From the NCBI GenBank assembly GCA_944323095.1, contig CALURE010000103.1:1-5855 (forward strand): a stretch of 5,855 nt of DNA. Direction: 5' to 3'. How positions within the stretch are numbered: the first letter of the stretch is position 1; every line of letters starts with the position of its first letter. This DNA comes from Candidatus Gastranaerophilales bacterium. GTDB lineage: Bacteria > Cyanobacteriota > Vampirovibrionia > Gastranaerophilales > Gastranaerophilaceae. A model generated the notes under the pieces. It ran no database searches. It saw only the letters and a program-made list of their open reading frames with translations, and was not told where the DNA came from. Both the position numbers and the translations under genes were made by a program. This document shows positions 1-5,685 of the stretch, in pieces.

Positions 1-321
1 ATTTTTTTGATGATTAGAAATAAGCGACGGCATTGTTAATGCAGCTACCACTCCAATAATTCCAAGGGTGATTAGAACCTCCGCCAGAGTAAACGCAGCA
101 TTCCGTTTAAGTGAAGGGTGAAGAGTAAAGGGGGAAGCGCTTTTCCCTCGCCCCTTGCGGGAGAGTGATAGGGGCTGGTTATTGGAAGATAGGAGGGCAG
201 GAGGATTGGAAGATAAACTATTTTCTGATAATAGCCTGCCCTCATACCTTCTTAGTTTCTTATCTTCTAAATAATAATGAGATTCTGAAACAAGTTCAGA
301 ATGACAGAATGAGCTCTCCAT
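1..321 (-). CDS. Type IV pilin-like protein with prepilin N-terminal cleavage/methylation domain, partial (runs off left edge)
   Basis: Seen: an open minus-strand frame that reaches position 1 without a stop. At residues 71-77 it has K-R-N-A-A-F, then the prepilin signature FTLAEVLITLGIIGVV, followed by AALTMPSLI. F77 would be residue +1 and E81 the hallmark Glu+5, with cleavage after Ala76. Family knowledge: such proteins are inserted in the inner membrane, cut and N-methylated by prepilin peptidase, and built into type IV pili, pseudopili or type II secretion fibres. ATG 321 is the only ATG, GTG or TTG in this frame between the upstream stop (430-432) and the signature, but it has no good Shine-Dalgarno. 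It gives a 76-residue leader, far longer than usual, and most of it is translated repeat sequence (families A, B and C). A much better start (promoter, AGGAG, ATG 455) lies upstream but is one base out of frame because of the G10 tract at 414-423. The domain call is firm; the start is uncertain. Confidence 0.75.
   Translation of the reverse strand, partial: MESSFCHSELVSESHYYLEDKKLRRYEGRLLSENSLSSNPPALLSSNNQPLSLSRKGRGKSASPFTLHPSLKRNAAFTLAEVLITLGIIGVVAALTMPSLISNHQKN
128..177. repeat. Family C repeat (GC-rich, CCCTC/GAGAG type), copy 1
   Basis: GC-rich sequence with CCCTCGCCCCTTGCGGGAGAG at its core, unlike the AT-rich background. It resembles, in composition and in its CCCTC and GAGAG blocks, the element at 3668-3702. 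It lies inside the prepilin leader frame, where it is read on the minus strand as P-L-S-L-S-R-K-G-R-G. Confidence 0.45.
184..268. repeat. Family B hairpin repeat, copy 1
   Basis: Starts GGAAGATAGGAGGG and ends in TTTCTTATCTTCT, its rough inverse. Inside, GAGGGCAGG (193-201) is perfectly complementary to CCTGCCCTC (235-243). The first 35 or so bases match the copy at 3712 with only about three differences. The element lies in the leader frame of the prepilin gene. Confidence 0.7.
282..302. repeat. Family A hairpin repeat, copy 1
   Basis: Perfect 8-bp arms ATTCTGAA and TTCAGAAT around loop ACAAG, followed by GACAG. It is the reverse orientation of the copies at 3603 and 5776. On the minus strand it reads in the prepilin leader frame as C-H-S-E-L-V-S-E-S, a translation often met where this kind of dispersed element sits in an ORF. 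Confidence 0.8.
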
Positions 322-398
322 TAAACCATCACTCGATAGAGGGAAAAATTTAACGATACTTCCTACCGCCCTAAATAATTTTCGCCAGAACCATTGTG

Positions 399-426
399 GA
401 GAAGCTAATAGCGCCCCCCCCCCGAC
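399..426. repeat. Family D repeat with C10 tract, copy 1
   Basis: GAGAAGCT (399-406), seven bases, C10 (414-423), then GAC. The copy at 5709-5737 has the same 8-mer, an eight-base spacer, C10 and GAC. Here it lies about 30 bases inside the start of the prepilin gene, with the G-rich strand coding. Confidence 0.7.
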
Positions 427-455
427 GACTTAATTCTTGTTTGTAATTTTTCCAT
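405..455 (-). pseudogene. Frameshifted 5' end of the prepilin gene (16-codon ORF stopped after a G10 tract)
   Basis: Seen: ATG at 455-453, preceded 7 bases upstream by AGGAG (467-463), encodes M-E-K-L-Q-T-R-I-K-S-S-G-G-G-R-Y and stops at TAG 407-405, just past a run of ten G (423-414 on this strand). With eleven G (or eight) the frame would instead read on as G-A-L-L-A-S-P-Q-W-F-W-R and continue without a stop through ATG 321 into the prepilin signature, giving a leader of about 121 residues. Inference: this is the true gene start, either switched OFF by tract length or broken by a homopolymer count error. As written it encodes only a short peptide. Confidence 0.6.
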
Positions 456-462
456 GTTTGCT

Positions 463-467
463 CTCCT
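463..467 (-). promoter_or_regulatory. Shine-Dalgarno for the out-of-frame prepilin start (ATG 455)
   Basis: AAAAGGAGAG lies on the minus strand with AGGAG at 467-463, 7 bases before ATG 455. This is ideal spacing and a better match than anything before ATG 321, which argues that translation of the prepilin gene was meant to begin at 455. Confidence 0.65.
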
Positions 468-506
468 TTTGTAAAAATTATACTTTAAATTGATACTATA
501 TAATTA

Positions 507-534
507 ATTATAACTTATTTTCATAAAATTTCAA
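507..534 (-). promoter_or_regulatory. Sigma70-type promoter of the prepilin gene
   Basis: On the minus strand TTGAAA (534-529) is followed after 16 bases by a perfect TATAAT (512-507). Transcription would start near position 500 and leave a leader of about 45 bases before ATG 455. The -35 hexamer coincides with the presumed -35 region of the divergent proS promoter, so the two may compete for RNA polymerase. Confidence 0.55.
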
Positions 535-556
535 TACATTATTTTTATGTTAAAAT
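529..556 (+). promoter_or_regulatory. Putative proS promoter with extended -10
   Basis: Plus strand: TG-T-TAAAAT, an extended -10 (548-556), with a weak -35 TTTCAA at 529-534 and a 16-base spacer. The start would fall near 563, about 28 bases before the proS ATG. The -35 is poor, so the call leans on the extended -10 and the position. Confidence 0.4.
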
Positions 557-590
557 AAAATTAATAAAGAGTTACGAGGTACTAATTATT

Positions 591-2327
591 ATGAAAATGT
601 CTAAAATGTTTGTACAAACCCTTAGGGAATATCCGTCTGATGCCGAAGTTATTTCGCACAAAATGCTCGGGCGTGCAGGATTTATAAAAAAACTCGCACC
701 CGGGATATATACATTTATGCCCTTAATGTGGAGAGTTTTGAAAAAAATTGAAAATATTGTAAGAGAAGAAATGGATAGTGCAGGTGCTCAGGAACTTTTA
801 ATGCCTTTTGTCCAACCGAAAGAATTATGGGAAGAATCCGGCAGATGGGAAGTTTACGGACGTGAATTAATGCGTCTTAAAGATCGCCATGACAGAGATA
901 TGTGTCTTGGCCCCACACATGAAGAAATTATAACATCGGTTGCAAGAGATGCGCTTAAATCTTATAAACAATTGCCTGTAAATTTATACCAGATCCAGTC
1001 AAAATTCCGTGATGAAATAAGACCGCGTTACGGACTTTTAAGAGGACGTGAATTTATTATGAAAGACGCTTACAGCTTTGATCTTGATGAAGCCGGACTT
1101 GATAAAGAATATCAAAATATGGCGCAGGCATACAAAAAAATATTTGACAGATGCGGTCTTGATACAAAAATGGTTCAATCGGATTCAGGCGCAATAGGCG
1201 GAAGCGTTTCGCATGAATTTATGGTTATTACGGATACTGATGCCGGTGAAAATGATGTTTTTTACTGCAATGAATGCGATTACTCCGCAAATTCAAACCA
1301 CGCAGTCTCAAATCTGCCTTCTGCAGTCATTGATGGCAAAGATTATTTTTATGAAACAAAAATAATTGATACTCCAAATACCCATTCAATTGAAGAATTA
1401 AGCAAATTCTTAAATATTCCGGATACTTTGATTTTAAAAACTCTGGTTTACATAGTGGATAAAAAACCTGTTCTTGCACTAATCAGAGCAGATAAAGCAG
1501 TTGAAGAAACAAAATTAATGAATGCGGCAGGCGGAATTGAAATTAGAATAGCATCTGCCGCAGAGATTGCCGAACTTATGGCTGAAAACGGATTTGATGC
1601 AGTACCTGGTTTTATAGGGCCTAAGGGAATAAAAAATGTTAAAATAATCGCTGATGAAACTGTCAGGGATATGAAAAATTTTGTCATAGGCATTAACCAG
1701 ACAGACAAACATATGGTTGGAGCAAACCTTATGGATTTGGGAATTGACAATATTAACTATGCCGATATCCGCCTTGTACAACAGGGAGAACTTTGCCCGC
1801 AATGCGGAAAACCTTTATTTGTAACTAAAGGTATTGAAGTTGGAAATATTTTCAAACTCGGCACTAAATATTCCAAACCGATGAATGCAGTCTACACTGA
1901 CATTAACGGGAAAACACACCCATATGTTATGGGATGTTACGGAATAGGTATTTCAAGAACCGCTGCTGCTGCTGTTGAAGCTCATTACGACGAACACGGA
2001 ATTAAATGGCCGATTGCAATTGCTCCCTACCACGTTATAATTGTTCCTGTAAACATTAATGATGATCTGCAGATGAAAACAGCTGAAAAAATGTATCAGG
2101 ATTTGCAATCTGCAGGAATTGAAGTTGTTCTTGATGACAGAGATGAAAGAGCCGGAGTTAAATTTAAAGATGCAGATTTAATCGGCTTCCCGTTTAGAGT
2201 TACAGTGGGCAAAACCATAAATGAAGGATTTGTTGAATATAAGGTCAGAGAAACAGGCGAACAGGAAAAATATACCCCTGAAGAAGCTACACAAAAACTT
2301 ATAGAGATAATAAAAGCGGTTAAATAA
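591..2327 (+). CDS. proS: Prolyl-tRNA synthetase (bacterial type, with editing insertion domain)
   Basis: Class II aminoacyl-tRNA synthetase that charges tRNA-Pro with proline using ATP, in the cytoplasm. Seen in the 578-residue product, about the usual length for the bacterial form: the typical N-terminus with K-M-F-V-Q-T-L-R-E (residues 4-13); motif 1 region around 37-76; G-P-T-H-E-E at 107-112; motif 2 with F-R-D-E at 139-142 and R-G-R-E-F at 151-155; the INS (YbaK-like) editing domain at about 230-395, with Lys283 in I-L-K-T-L a likely editing lysine; two CxxC pairs (226/229 and 402/405); K-G-I-E-V-G at 413-418; motif 3 with G-I-G-I-S-R at 451-456; and a C-terminal anticodon-binding domain from about 475. 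ATG 591 was chosen because GAGGT (576-580) sits 10 bases upstream; ATG 597 is a possible alternative. The gene is complete and all key motifs are present. It is convergent with the gtrA/gatD operon. Confidence 0.97.
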   Translation: MKMSKMFVQTLREYPSDAEVISHKMLGRAGFIKKLAPGIYTFMPLMWRVLKKIENIVREEMDSAGAQELLMPFVQPKELWEESGRWEVYGRELMRLKDRHDRDMCLGPTHEEIITSVARDALKSYKQLPVNLYQIQSKFRDEIRPRYGLLRGREFIMKDAYSFDLDEAGLDKEYQNMAQAYKKIFDRCGLDTKMVQSDSGAIGGSVSHEFMVITDTDAGENDVFYCNECDYSANSNHAVSNLPSAVIDGKDYFYETKIIDTPNTHSIEELSKFLNIPDTLILKTLVYIVDKKPVLALIRADKAVEETKLMNAAGGIEIRIASAAEIAELMAENGFDAVPGFIGPKGIKNVKIIADETVRDMKNFVIGINQTDKHMVGANLMDLGIDNINYADIRLVQQGELCPQCGKPLFVTKGIEVGNIFKLGTKYSKPMNAVYTDINGKTHPYVMGCYGIGISRTAAAAVEAHYDEHGIKWPIAIAPYHVIIVPVNINDDLQMKTAEKMYQDLQSAGIEVVLDDRDERAGVKFKDADLIGFPFRVTVGKTINEGFVEYKVRETGEQEKYTPEEATQKLIEIIKAVK

Positions 2328-2340
2328 TAACCGCTTTTTT
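2312..2340 (+). terminator. Intrinsic terminator of proS, probably bidirectional
   Basis: A perfect 11-bp stem (arms 2312-2322 and 2328-2338) closes a 5-base loop AATAA and is followed by T-rich sequence. The left arm overlaps the last proS codons and the stop codon TAA (2325-2327) lies in the loop. Read from the other strand, the same hairpin ends in TTTTATTAT, so it can also stop transcripts of the convergent gatD-gtrA operon, whose last gene ends at 2344. Confidence 0.85.
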
Positions 2341-2343
2341 ATT

Positions 2344-2766
2344 TTATGAATACTTTTTTTGTTTAAAAGCAAAATATTTAAACAGTACATAAGTTACGAC
2401 TGATGCAGCAAGAATAGAGAACAACTGTGCAATATAAACATTTTTTATTACAAATTTAACAAGCGCCTCCAACAATAACGCATTAAAACAATAACTGACA
2501 ACCCATGTTGTGCAGCACTTGAAATATTCTGCAAGCCAGTTGCCTTTTGTACAAAATACAAACAATTTTTGATTAATAAAAGAAGTTACGGATGAAAGTA
2601 TCCACTGAATAGCCGCACAAATCTGGTACTGTTCCTGCCCGAGAAAGTGTATTGCAATCACATAAAAAACATAGGATATACAGGCATTTACCCCGCCGAT
2701 AAACAAAAATCTCAATTGATCAGGGATTTTACACCATTTATTAAACAAAATTTCAAACTTATTCAT
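2344..2766 (-). CDS. GtrA-like family membrane protein
   Basis: A 140-residue protein with four predicted membrane helices (about 19-41, 45-71, 83-105 and 110-133) and short basic ends, which fits the size and layout of the GtrA family. Recognisable family features are L-R-F-L-F-I-G-G-V-N near residues 18-27, F-I-N-Q-K-L-F-V-F at 63-71 and F-K-Y-F-A-F-K at 129-135. Family knowledge: GtrA-like proteins are thought to flip or help export polyprenyl-phosphate-linked sugars used to decorate O-antigen, teichoic acid or arabinogalactan; the substrate cannot be told from sequence. It is the second gene of an operon: its ATG overlaps the gatD stop by one base (TAATG), and GGAAAGG inside the end of gatD can serve as its ribosome site, so translation is probably coupled. 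It ends at the shared terminator. Confidence 0.85.
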   Translation of the reverse strand: MNKFEILFNKWCKIPDQLRFLFIGGVNACISYVFYVIAIHFLGQEQYQICAAIQWILSSVTSFINQKLFVFCTKGNWLAEYFKCCTTWVVSYCFNALLLEALVKFVIKNVYIAQLFSILAASVVTYVLFKYFAFKQKKYS

Positions 2767-3497
2767 TAATATGCCTTTCCAACTAAAGATTCATGAGTTT
2801 TTATTTCAATTGTATCATCAAGTTTCTGTAACGAAAAATCACGTCCGTAATGTTTCTTTAAAGCAAGTTCTATTAAATAATCTGCAAAATGCGGATTTTT
2901 AGGCAACAGAGAACCATGCAAATAAGTGCCGAAAACATTTTTATATCTGACACCTTCTGTTCTGTCAACTCCGTTATTGCCATTACCTGTAACAACAGTA
3001 CCAAGAGGTTTGCAATCTCCCTGCAAATAAGTCAGCCCGCTGTGATTTTCAAAACCTACAAGAGTATCAGGATACAAAAAATCCGTTTTTACAGTAACAT
3101 TGCCAATAAACCTTTTTTTGCCGGCCACAGTATATGCATCTATCAAACTTATGCCCTTAAGTTTTTCACCGTCAAACGGCTGATAATAATGGCCGAAAAG
3201 TTGATAACCACCGCAAATTCCAAGAAAAACAGCACCGTTGTCACGTTCTTTCAAAAAGAATTCTTTATTTTTATATAACTCGCCTGCAACTTCCTGCTGC
3301 TGCTTATCCTGACCGCCGCCTATAAAATACAAATCATGCGAAGCCAGTTTATCATTGAAATCTATTTTATCATACACAACATTTATACCACGCCATTCGC
3401 AGCGCTTAATAAGTGTGATAATATTTCCCAAATCACCATATAGATTTAAATGCTTAGGATATAAATGCGCTATTGAAATCTCTAAACTATCTTCCAT
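2766..3497 (-). CDS. gatD: GatD-like class I glutamine amidotransferase (lipid II isoglutaminyl synthase, glutaminase subunit)
   Basis: A 243-residue CobB/CobQ-type glutaminase. Seen: N-terminal I-A-H-L-Y-P-K-H-L-N-L-Y-G-D-L-G-N-I (9-26), oxyanion-side F-I-G-G-G-Q-D (58-64), nucleophile elbow G-I-C-G-G-Y-Q with Cys95, K-R-F-I-G-N (128-133), G-F-E-N-H (148-152), and G-T-Y-L-H-G with catalytic His194. From memory, the order of motifs and the length closely match Staphylococcus aureus GatD, which releases ammonia from glutamine so that MurT can amidate the stem-peptide glutamate of lipid II. No murT gene is in this window. A TTG at 3524 could add nine residues, but it overlaps the promoter -10, so ATG 3497 is preferred. 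It has no Shine-Dalgarno and would sit almost at the transcript's 5' end. First gene of a two-gene operon with the GtrA-like gene. A cobyric-acid-synthase-like amidotransferase of other function is a less likely alternative. Confidence 0.87.
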   Translation of the reverse strand: MEDSLEISIAHLYPKHLNLYGDLGNIITLIKRCEWRGINVVYDKIDFNDKLASHDLYFIGGGQDKQQQEVAGELYKNKEFFLKERDNGAVFLGICGGYQLFGHYYQPFDGEKLKGISLIDAYTVAGKKRFIGNVTVKTDFLYPDTLVGFENHSGLTYLQGDCKPLGTVVTGNGNNGVDRTEGVRYKNVFGTYLHGSLLPKNPHFADYLIELALKKHYGRDFSLQKLDDTIEIKTHESLVGKAY

Positions 3498-3506
3498 GCT
3501 GTCTAT

Positions 3507-3535
3507 ATTATAACATGAATCCAAGCATTAAACAA
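3507..3535 (-). promoter_or_regulatory. Promoter of the gatD-gtrA operon (extended -10, leaderless or nearly so)
   Basis: Minus strand: TTGTTT (3535-3530), a 17-base spacer, then TATAAT (3512-3507) with an upstream TG one base before it, a perfect extended -10. The expected start point (about 3502-3499) is only a few bases before ATG 3497, so the mRNA would have almost no leader, which agrees with the lack of a ribosome site there. Confidence 0.6.
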
Positions 3536-3598
3536 AGCCAACATAACAGGGGACTTATATCTTAGTTTAAACCAGATATTCTCAAAAGCCAGTCATAA

Positions 3599-3662
3599 TG
3601 TCATTCCGAGCTTATTTTGGAATCTTATCATTGTAAGATGCTGAAACAAGTTCAGCATGACA
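3599..3662. repeat. Two family A repeats head to head, forming a long hairpin
   Basis: Copy 2 (3603-3623) has arms ATTCCGAG and TTTGGAAT, which pair with two G-U wobbles; copy 3 (3638-3658) has perfect arms ATGCTGAA and TTCAGCAT. The copies are in opposite orientation, so the whole block is a 29-base imperfect inverted repeat (3599-3627 with 3634-3662) around a 6-base loop, bounded by TGTCAT and ATGACA. Confidence 0.8.
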
Positions 3663-3667
3663 GAACA

Positions 3668-3702
3668 CTCCCTCTCATCCGTGAGAGGACTGGGGGTGAG
3701 GG
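3668..3702. repeat. Family C repeat, copy 2
   Basis: CCTCTCA (3671-3677) and TGAGAGG (3682-3688) form a perfect 7-bp hairpin with loop TCCG, followed by GGGGGTGAGGGA. There is no T-run after the hairpin on either strand, so it is not a standard terminator. Confidence 0.55.
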
Positions 3703-3711
3703 ATGATTATC

Positions 3712-3787
3712 GGAAGATAGGAGGGTAGGAGGATTGGAGGATAAGCTTTTTAATGTAAATGGCTTACCTTCCAAGCTTCCTATCTTC
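3712..3787. repeat. Family B hairpin repeat, copy 2
   Basis: GAAGATAGGA (3713-3722) is the exact inverse of TCCTATCTTC (3778-3787), closing the element. GGAGGGTAGG (3720-3729) pairs with CTTACCTTCC (3763-3772) with two G-U wobbles. The T-A pair at 3726 replaces the C-G pair of copy 1, so structure is kept while sequence differs. Confidence 0.7.
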
Positions 3788-3814
3788 TTACCCACTGGAC
3801 TTCCGGTCTTCTGA

Positions 3815-3855
3815 AAGTCACCCACCCCTTAATCCCATCCCATCAAGGGGGAGAA
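3815..3855. repeat. Probable family C-like GC-rich repeat, copy 3
   Basis: CACCCACCCC ... CCCATCCCATC ... AAGGGGGAGA stands out as C-rich then G-rich sequence between AT-rich flanks. It resembles the other family C copies only loosely, so membership is tentative. Confidence 0.35.
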
Positions 3856-3929
3856 AATTCATTTTATCCAGTTTTCTACTCCATATAGATGATATTAATT
3901 CAAATTACTAAAGATTAATATTATTTATA

Positions 3930-3956
3930 TCGACATTTAAATATATAGAATATACA
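3930..3956 (+). promoter_or_regulatory. Weak candidate promoter of the TPR gene
   Basis: TCGACA (3930-3935) and TATACA (3951-3956) are spaced by 15 bases, shorter than the optimum. TAGAAT (3946-3951) is another possible -10. Either would put the transcript start 10-20 bases before the Shine-Dalgarno. The match is modest and AT-rich DNA offers many such sites. Confidence 0.3.
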
Positions 3957-3974
3957 TCTTATTGGAGCTCATTG

Positions 3975-5633
3975 ATGTCAGAACAGATTTTACTACAGCC
4001 GATAAAAGCGGCTAATACCGAAAAAGCCAGAGAAGCGTTAGAAAAAGCCAGAATAGCACATGAAAAATATCTTATCCGTATGCAAAACAACGATTTGCAA
4101 GAGGCTGTTGAATATTACATTGATGCGGTAAAATACGACCCTACTATGCCTGAAGCATACTACAGGCTTGCAACTTTAATGTGGGAACAGGGGCAGATAA
4201 GTCTTGATACTGCTATAGAACAATGTAAAACAGCAGTTTCGCTGGCGCCGCAGAATATCAATGCGCATCTTTACACAGGCTTCTTTATGAAAATGGCACA
4301 GGACTTCAAATCCGCAGAACAGGAATTTAAATCTGCGATTAAAATGGGGAAATTAAAATCCGCAAGACCAAGATTAATCCTATCCCAATCTATACTTCAA
4401 AAAATTAATTCGCAAAACGGAAACGTTAAAGATTATTTGAGCTTTTTATATTATTTTCTTTCTGGAAGCGTCATGCTTGCGTGGGACAGACCATCAATGA
4501 AAATGTTTTACAAAAACATGTCAGATGATTTTTCTGTATTCACATATAACACTGTCGGGAAATTTTTAGAAAAATTTAAGCTTTACCCTACAGCGGAAAA
4601 TATTTACAGACAGGCTGTTTCAGCAACAAATCACGGAGAAATTTTCTACTGCAAAATGGGGGATCTAGCCCTTAAAAATAAAGAATTTGATTTAACCGTT
4701 GACTGTTACAGAAAAGTGCTTGAAGCAAATCCTTTAAACAGAGAAGTTCTAATAAAACTTGCAACGGTACTTCAAACTTATTTCCCCGAAAATACCGATG
4801 AAGCAATTGACTGCTATGAAAAGCTTCTTGAATTTGATATTGATACCCCGCAAATTTACTATGAACTAGGGCATCTTTATCTAAAAAAAGAAGATAAAAT
4901 AAATTCAATAAGCGCCTTTAAACTTGCACTTGATAAAGATCCTGAAAATCCTTTTTATAATAATTCACTTGCATATTCCTATGCAAAAGCCCAGCTTTAT
5001 GATGAAGCTATAGAACATTATCAAAAAGCAATATCAATAAATCCTGATAAAGAATGGACGTCAATAGTTTGTCAGGCATTAGGTTCGATTTATGCCGAAG
5101 TTAAGGGAAATATTGATGCAGCAGTCTCTACATATCAGGCAGGTATAATACTGGATCCAAATAATTATGAACTTCACCTGTCGCTCGGAGATGTTTATAT
5201 GGCGGCATACGATATTGATAATGCAATAAGAGCATATTGCGACGCAATTATGTGCAACCCTGAGGACTACAGGGGGTATTCAAAAGCAGGAATTGCTCTG
5301 TGGGAAAAAGATTATCTTGAAGAAGCACTTGTATCTTTCCATAAGGCTATAGATCTGAATCCTGATAATGAATATTCACAAAATAATCTTGGAATTCTAT
5401 ACCTTGACGGTCTGGGTGATGCCGAGGAAGCCCTTGAATATTTTGAAACAGCAGTAGAATTAAATCCAAGCTATACTCTTGCATACTTTAATGCAGCAAG
5501 AGCATCGCAGGCAATGGGATTTATTAACGATGCTGCAAATTACTATCAAATGGCGATTGATTTAAATAAAATTACACAGGATCTTGATGAAGAAGATATA
5601 ATAAACAGACTCCACAGATTATTTGATATTTGA
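3975..5633 (+). CDS. Tetratricopeptide repeat (TPR) protein
   Basis: A 552-residue protein with no signal peptide or clear membrane anchor, so probably cytoplasmic. Seen: about ten to twelve 34-residue TPR helix pairs, at roughly 25-127 (three repeats) and 190-536 (nine or ten), with typical endings such as Y-D-P, A-N-P, K-D-P-E-N-P, I-N-P-D, L-D-P-N-N, C-N-P-E-D and L-N-P-D-N. Residues 130-189 break the pattern and hold a more hydrophobic stretch (Y-L-S-F-L-Y-Y-F-L-S-G near 154-164). The acidic tail ends near D-L-D-E-E-D. TPR arrays bind partner proteins; no enzyme domain is visible and the partner is unknown. ATG 3975 is preferred because TGGAG (3963-3967) lies 7 bases upstream; the in-frame TTG at 3972 adds only one residue. 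No co-transcribed gene or terminator is evident, and the next promoter begins 4 bases after its stop. Confidence 0.9.
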   Translation: MSEQILLQPIKAANTEKAREALEKARIAHEKYLIRMQNNDLQEAVEYYIDAVKYDPTMPEAYYRLATLMWEQGQISLDTAIEQCKTAVSLAPQNINAHLYTGFFMKMAQDFKSAEQEFKSAIKMGKLKSARPRLILSQSILQKINSQNGNVKDYLSFLYYFLSGSVMLAWDRPSMKMFYKNMSDDFSVFTYNTVGKFLEKFKLYPTAENIYRQAVSATNHGEIFYCKMGDLALKNKEFDLTVDCYRKVLEANPLNREVLIKLATVLQTYFPENTDEAIDCYEKLLEFDIDTPQIYYELGHLYLKKEDKINSISAFKLALDKDPENPFYNNSLAYSYAKAQLYDEAIEHYQKAISINPDKEWTSIVCQALGSIYAEVKGNIDAAVSTYQAGIILDPNNYELHLSLGDVYMAAYDIDNAIRAYCDAIMCNPEDYRGYSKAGIALWEKDYLEEALVSFHKAIDLNPDNEYSQNNLGILYLDGLGDAEEALEYFETAVELNPSYTLAYFNAARASQAMGFINDAANYYQMAIDLNKITQDLDEEDIINRLHRLFDI

Positions 5634-5637
5634 AGTA

Positions 5638-5666
5638 TTGACAAACAATGTAAAATCGTAAATAAT
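5638..5666 (+). promoter_or_regulatory. Promoter of the gene starting at 5699
   Basis: A consensus -35, TTGACA (5638-5643), is followed after 17 bases by AATAAT (5661-5666). TAAATA (5659-5664) is an alternative -10. It lies directly after the TPR stop codon and before a strong ribosome site, so position supports it. Confidence 0.5.
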
Positions 5667-5685
5667 AAAAACAGAAAGAATATTT

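Larger units (their letters stand above)
3536..3929. other. Non-coding intergenic region filled by a hairpin-repeat cluster
   Basis: No gene is supported here. From left to right it holds about 60 bases of plain AT-rich sequence, the paired A elements, C, B and a C-like block, then AT-rich sequence. Near its end is an 8-bp inverted repeat, ATATTAAT (3892-3899) and ATTAATAT (3914-3921), just before the presumed promoter of the TPR gene; in such AT-rich DNA it could be chance or a small operator. Confidence 0.6.

Noticed and set aside
165..353. Plus-strand ORF of 62 codons
   Set aside because: It is made of repeat families A and B read on the strand opposite the prepilin frame, with no RBS.
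1448..1802. Minus-strand ORFs of 100 and 95 codons inside proS
   Set aside because: Shadows of the proS coding frame, which has all synthetase motifs across this stretch.
2178..2390. Minus-strand ORF of 70 codons across the terminator
   Set aside because: Crosses the proS terminator and the gtrA end; no RBS and no family features.
2889..3278. Plus-strand ORF of 129 codons inside gatD
   Set aside because: Antisense shadow; gatD carries its catalytic motifs through the same bases.
3498..3524. TTG 3524 as the gatD start
   Set aside because: The nine extra codons lie over the -10 box of a strong promoter, have no RBS and extend before the conserved GatD N-terminus.
3671..3690. Hairpin as an intrinsic terminator for the gatD side or TPR side
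   Set aside because: No T-run follows on either strand, and neither neighbouring gene ends here.
3599..3855. CRISPR array or structured RNA gene
   Set aside because: The repeats are of different families with no regular spacing or unique spacers, and no promoter or known RNA fold was recognised.
4672..4908. Minus-strand ORF of 78 codons inside the TPR gene
   Set aside because: Shadow of the TPR coding frame.
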